Assembly: GCA_021793535.1 (NCBI GenBank) | Contig: JAJYSO010000057.1 | Span: 1 to 8,219, forward strand | Direction: 5' to 3' | DNA: 8,219 nucleotides | From: Bacteroidota bacterium | GTDB lineage: Bacteria; Bacteroidota; Bacteroidia; Flavobacteriales; Flavobacteriaceae | Part shown: positions 6,434-8,219 of the stretch, one piece after another | How the letters are laid out: every line of letters starts with the position of its first letter | Position numbering within the stretch: the first letter of the stretch is position 1 | The notes under the pieces: model-generated | The model's input: the letters and a program-made list of their open reading frames with translations, nothing else | Database searches by the model: none | What the model was told of the DNA's origin: nothing | Translations under genes and position numbers: made by a program

Positions 6434-7379
6434 TCATTCCTTGAAGGCTGCTCCTATTTCCTGTGCCATTAGCTTCATGCCTATAGTTCCCCCTCCACCG
6501 TAATACCACAGATCGGGAGTGAGGTATATAATTTTTCCCTGCTGGTATGCTTTGGTCTGTTTAACCAACTCATTTTCAATCTCTGTTTGATTAATGTCGC
6601 CTTTGTGATGTGCGGCATTTTTGTCTTCGACAAACAGGATGTCTGGGTTGTGTTCCTGAATGTATTCACTGGAAATATTATACCCGTGTAAGGAAGACTC
6701 AATGGATTTCGATACAGGCTGCACATTAAAGTCATCATGGATAAATCCGTATCTGGAATGGTCTCCGAAGGCACTGAAATTCCCGTTGTTATACCATCAC
6801 AATCAAGGCTTTTTGCTGATCATCTGTATGGGCTTTGTTGTCCTCAATGACGCGATCCATTTCACGAATCACTTCCGCTCCCTTTTCTTCTACACCGAAA
6901 ACTTTGGCTAGGGTTTCTGTGTTTTTTCGAATAGAACCGATATAATCGTTGTAATCCACGTCAATATAGAGTGTAGGGGCAATCTTAAGAAGCTCGTCCC
7001 GATCCTTTTCCACGCGGTGCTCAATGATAATGAGATCTGGGTTTGCCTCGTTTATTTTTTCGAAATTAGGCTCTTTGGTGCCGCCAAAATCCAACAGGGA
7101 AGGATCTGCTTTAAATTCTTTCAAGTAATCAGGAGTGTTGGACTTGGAAAAGCCGATTACATGATTAGAAACACCCAAATCCTTCATGATGTCAAGGGCT
7201 TGATAGGTATAAACCACAACGCGTTTGGGGTTTTTGGGTACGCGAATTTCCCCATATTTATCATGGACCAGCACCGTGTTTTCAGGAGAGAGTTCGGTTT
7301 TTTTAGTAGAGGAATTTTTGCAGCTTGTGATCAATAAAAATAAACAAATTGCAAAAGAAAATAAGACTTTAAAATGCAT
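6434..7379 (-). pseudogene. Siderophore ABC transporter substrate-binding lipoprotein (YclQ/CeuE/FatB type), interrupted by a frameshift
   Basis: The intact protein would capture a ferric siderophore and deliver it to the permease. From the ATG at 7379 it begins with a lipoprotein signal, MHFKVLFSFAICLFLLITSC, with Cys20 as the lipidated residue. It then follows the YclQ/CeuE pattern: LVHDKYGEIRVPKNPKRVVV, GGTKEPNFEKINEANPDLII, and a helix before KALIVM. After KALIVMV the frame stops at TAA (6791-6789). The next reading frame continues at once with NNGNFSAFG, SRYGFIHDDF, ISSEYIQEHNPDILFVED and ENELVKQTKAYQQGKIIYL to the stop at 6434. One extra base in the CC at 6794-6795 (GG on the coding strand) explains the break, and removing it gives exactly 314 codons plus stop. 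An upstream in-frame ATG at 7421 would overlap the ATPase gene and spoil the signal peptide. The gene starts 14 bases after the ATPase stop. It is either a true mutation or an assembly error. Confidence 0.88.
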
Positions 7380-7393
7380 GTTTGTAGGATTAA

Positions 7394-8155
7394 TTAATTG
7401 TAATAATGACAAAATCGGCATCCTTGATTGAAAATCACTTGGAAGTCAATATCAAAAATGTCCTTTAAAATACCCGGTTTGATAATGTCGTTGGTAGTGC
7501 CAAAGTATTTCACTTTTCCGTTTTTTAAAGCGGCTATATAATCAGAATATTGGGCAGCAATATTGATGTCGTGAACAATGAGGATGACTGTTTTCCCATG
7601 CTCATGTGCAAAGGACCGCAAGGTCTTCATGATCTGAACGGAATATTTCATGTCCAAATTGTTTAAGGGTTCATCTAACAAAATATAATCGGTGTCTTGT
7701 GCCAGTATCATGGCTAAGTAAGCTCGCTGCCTTTGGCCGCCACTCAACTCATCCAAGAATTTACCAGCAATCGGACGAAGGGCCATATAATCCATTGCTT
7801 TGGCAATAATTTCTTCATCTTTTTGATTGAGCTTTTTTCCTCTAGAATAGGGAAAGCGCCCAAACCCGATGAGTTCTTTTACTTTTAAACGGATATGGGT
7901 ATAATTGGATTGGCGCAGGAAAGACACTTTGGTCGCGAATTCTTTGTTGGTGATGTTTTTGATATCTTGATCCGCGATGAAAATTTTACCGGAGTCGCTA
8001 TCATTCAACTTGCTCACCAGGCTGAGCAAGGTACTTTTTCCCGCTCCGTTTCCGCCGATAAGGGAAGTGATCTTCCCTTTAGGGAAATCGATGCTCAAAT
8101 CGTTCAATACGTTTAAGGCCCCGTAGTTTTTGTGAATATTGCTAATGTTTATCAT
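7394..8155 (-). CDS. Iron-siderophore ABC transporter ATP-binding protein (FepC/YclP/CeuD type)
   Basis: This 253-residue ATPase is the energy-coupling subunit on the cytoplasmic side of a ferric-siderophore importer. All ABC signatures are present: Walker A GGNGAGKST (34-42), Q-loop at RQS (81-83), signature LSGGQRQR (137-144), Walker B YILLDEPLNNLD (157-168) and the switch His195 in IVHD. The length and the C-terminal part (DIIKPGILKDIFDID) fit the FecCDE/YclNOPQ importer class. The gene order permease, ATPase, binding protein is that of ceuBCDE and yclNOPQ, systems for catechol-type siderophores such as enterobactin products and petrobactin. The actual siderophore cannot be read from the sequence. 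The start overlaps the stop of the upstream permease gene in ATGA, so translation is probably coupled. Iron control by Fur would act at a promoter beyond the right edge. Confidence 0.95.
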   Translation of the reverse strand: MINISNIHKNYGALNVLNDLSIDFPKGKITSLIGGNGAGKSTLLSLVSKLNDSDSGKIFIADQDIKNITNKEFATKVSFLRQSNYTHIRLKVKELIGFGRFPYSRGKKLNQKDEEIIAKAMDYMALRPIAGKFLDELSGGQRQRAYLAMILAQDTDYILLDEPLNNLDMKYSVQIMKTLRSFAHEHGKTVILIVHDINIAAQYSDYIAALKNGKVKYFGTTNDIIKPGILKDIFDIDFQVIFNQGCRFCHYYN

Positions 8156-8219
8156 AATCTGCGAGATTTCAGTAATAGGAAAATAAAATAAAGCCCCCCT
8201 ATAAAGTTGATCAGAATAC
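8152..8219 (-). CDS. C-terminal end of a FecCD-type siderophore permease (5' partial)
   Basis: On the minus strand one frame is open from the window edge to a TGA at 8154-8152 and encodes 21 residues, ILINFIGGLYFIFLLLKSRRL. The Gly-Gly pair, aromatic hydrophobic helix and basic end (G..YF.FLLLKSRR) are typical of the last segment of FecCD permeases, which usually read GxPFFLYLLxRxR. The stop overlaps the ATPase ATG by four bases (ATGA). Another frame upstream of the ATPase ATG is also open for these 21 codons, but it reads nothing recognisable. Since only a tail is visible the call depends on this pattern, the overlap and the ATPase and binding-protein genes downstream. Confidence 0.7.
   Translation of the reverse strand, partial: ILINFIGGLYFIFLLLKSRRL

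Noticed and set aside
6481..6774. 97-residue minus-strand frame overlapping the binding-protein gene
   Set aside because: It is the third frame of the frameshifted binding protein. The other two frames carry the family motifs and this one carries none.

Overview
The window looks like chromosomal DNA from a Bacteroidota bacterium, most likely of the class Flavobacteriia. The evidence is a PASTA-protein tail directly followed by an RluD-type pseudouridine synthase, mostly AT-rich start regions without Shine-Dalgarno sequences, and one good match to the Bacteroidota promoter pattern (TTG, 17 bases, TAnnTTTG) upstream of dapF. The genus cannot be fixed from sequence reading alone.

Plus strand, left half (1-3999). 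First comes the C-terminal tail of a PASTA-domain protein, then rluD (23S rRNA pseudouridine synthase). Next is a three-gene sulfur group: a TauE/SafE-type anion exporter, a CstB-like protein made of a persulfide dioxygenase plus two rhodanese domains, and a small single-domain rhodanese. Together they fit a route in which persulfide sulfur is oxidised and transferred to give sulfite or thiosulfate, which is then exported. No sulfide:quinone reductase or regulator lies in the window. A GC-rich hairpin with a short T tract separates the CstB-like gene from the small rhodanese gene.

Minus strand, middle (4023-6192). Reading leftwards, dapF (diaminopimelate epimerase) and mltG (endolytic murein transglycosylase) are 26 bases apart and probably form an operon for peptidoglycan precursor supply and glycan-strand cleavage. 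A conserved-looking 72-residue protein of unknown function follows. Its start is fixed by a clear AGGAG ribosome binding site, shorter than the longest open frame. The run ends convergently with the small rhodanese gene, and a hairpin inside the 3' end of that rhodanese gene could stop the leftward transcript.

Minus strand, right end (6434-8219). This is the downstream part of a siderophore ABC importer operon: the last 21 codons of a FecCD-type permease, the ATPase (coupled by an ATGA overlap), and a substrate-binding lipoprotein of the YclQ/CeuE/FatB type. The binding-protein gene carries a single-base insertion that puts a stop codon in mid-gene. Removing one base restores a full-length protein of about 314 residues. 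It is either a recent loss-of-function mutation or a sequence error.

The window holds no RNA genes, CRISPR arrays or insertion sequences that I can see, and no clear sign of an undescribed system. The most notable points are the frameshifted binding protein, the sulfur-detoxification group, the overlapping terminator arrangement at the convergent junction, and a 13-base perfect inverted repeat between the iron operon and dapF.
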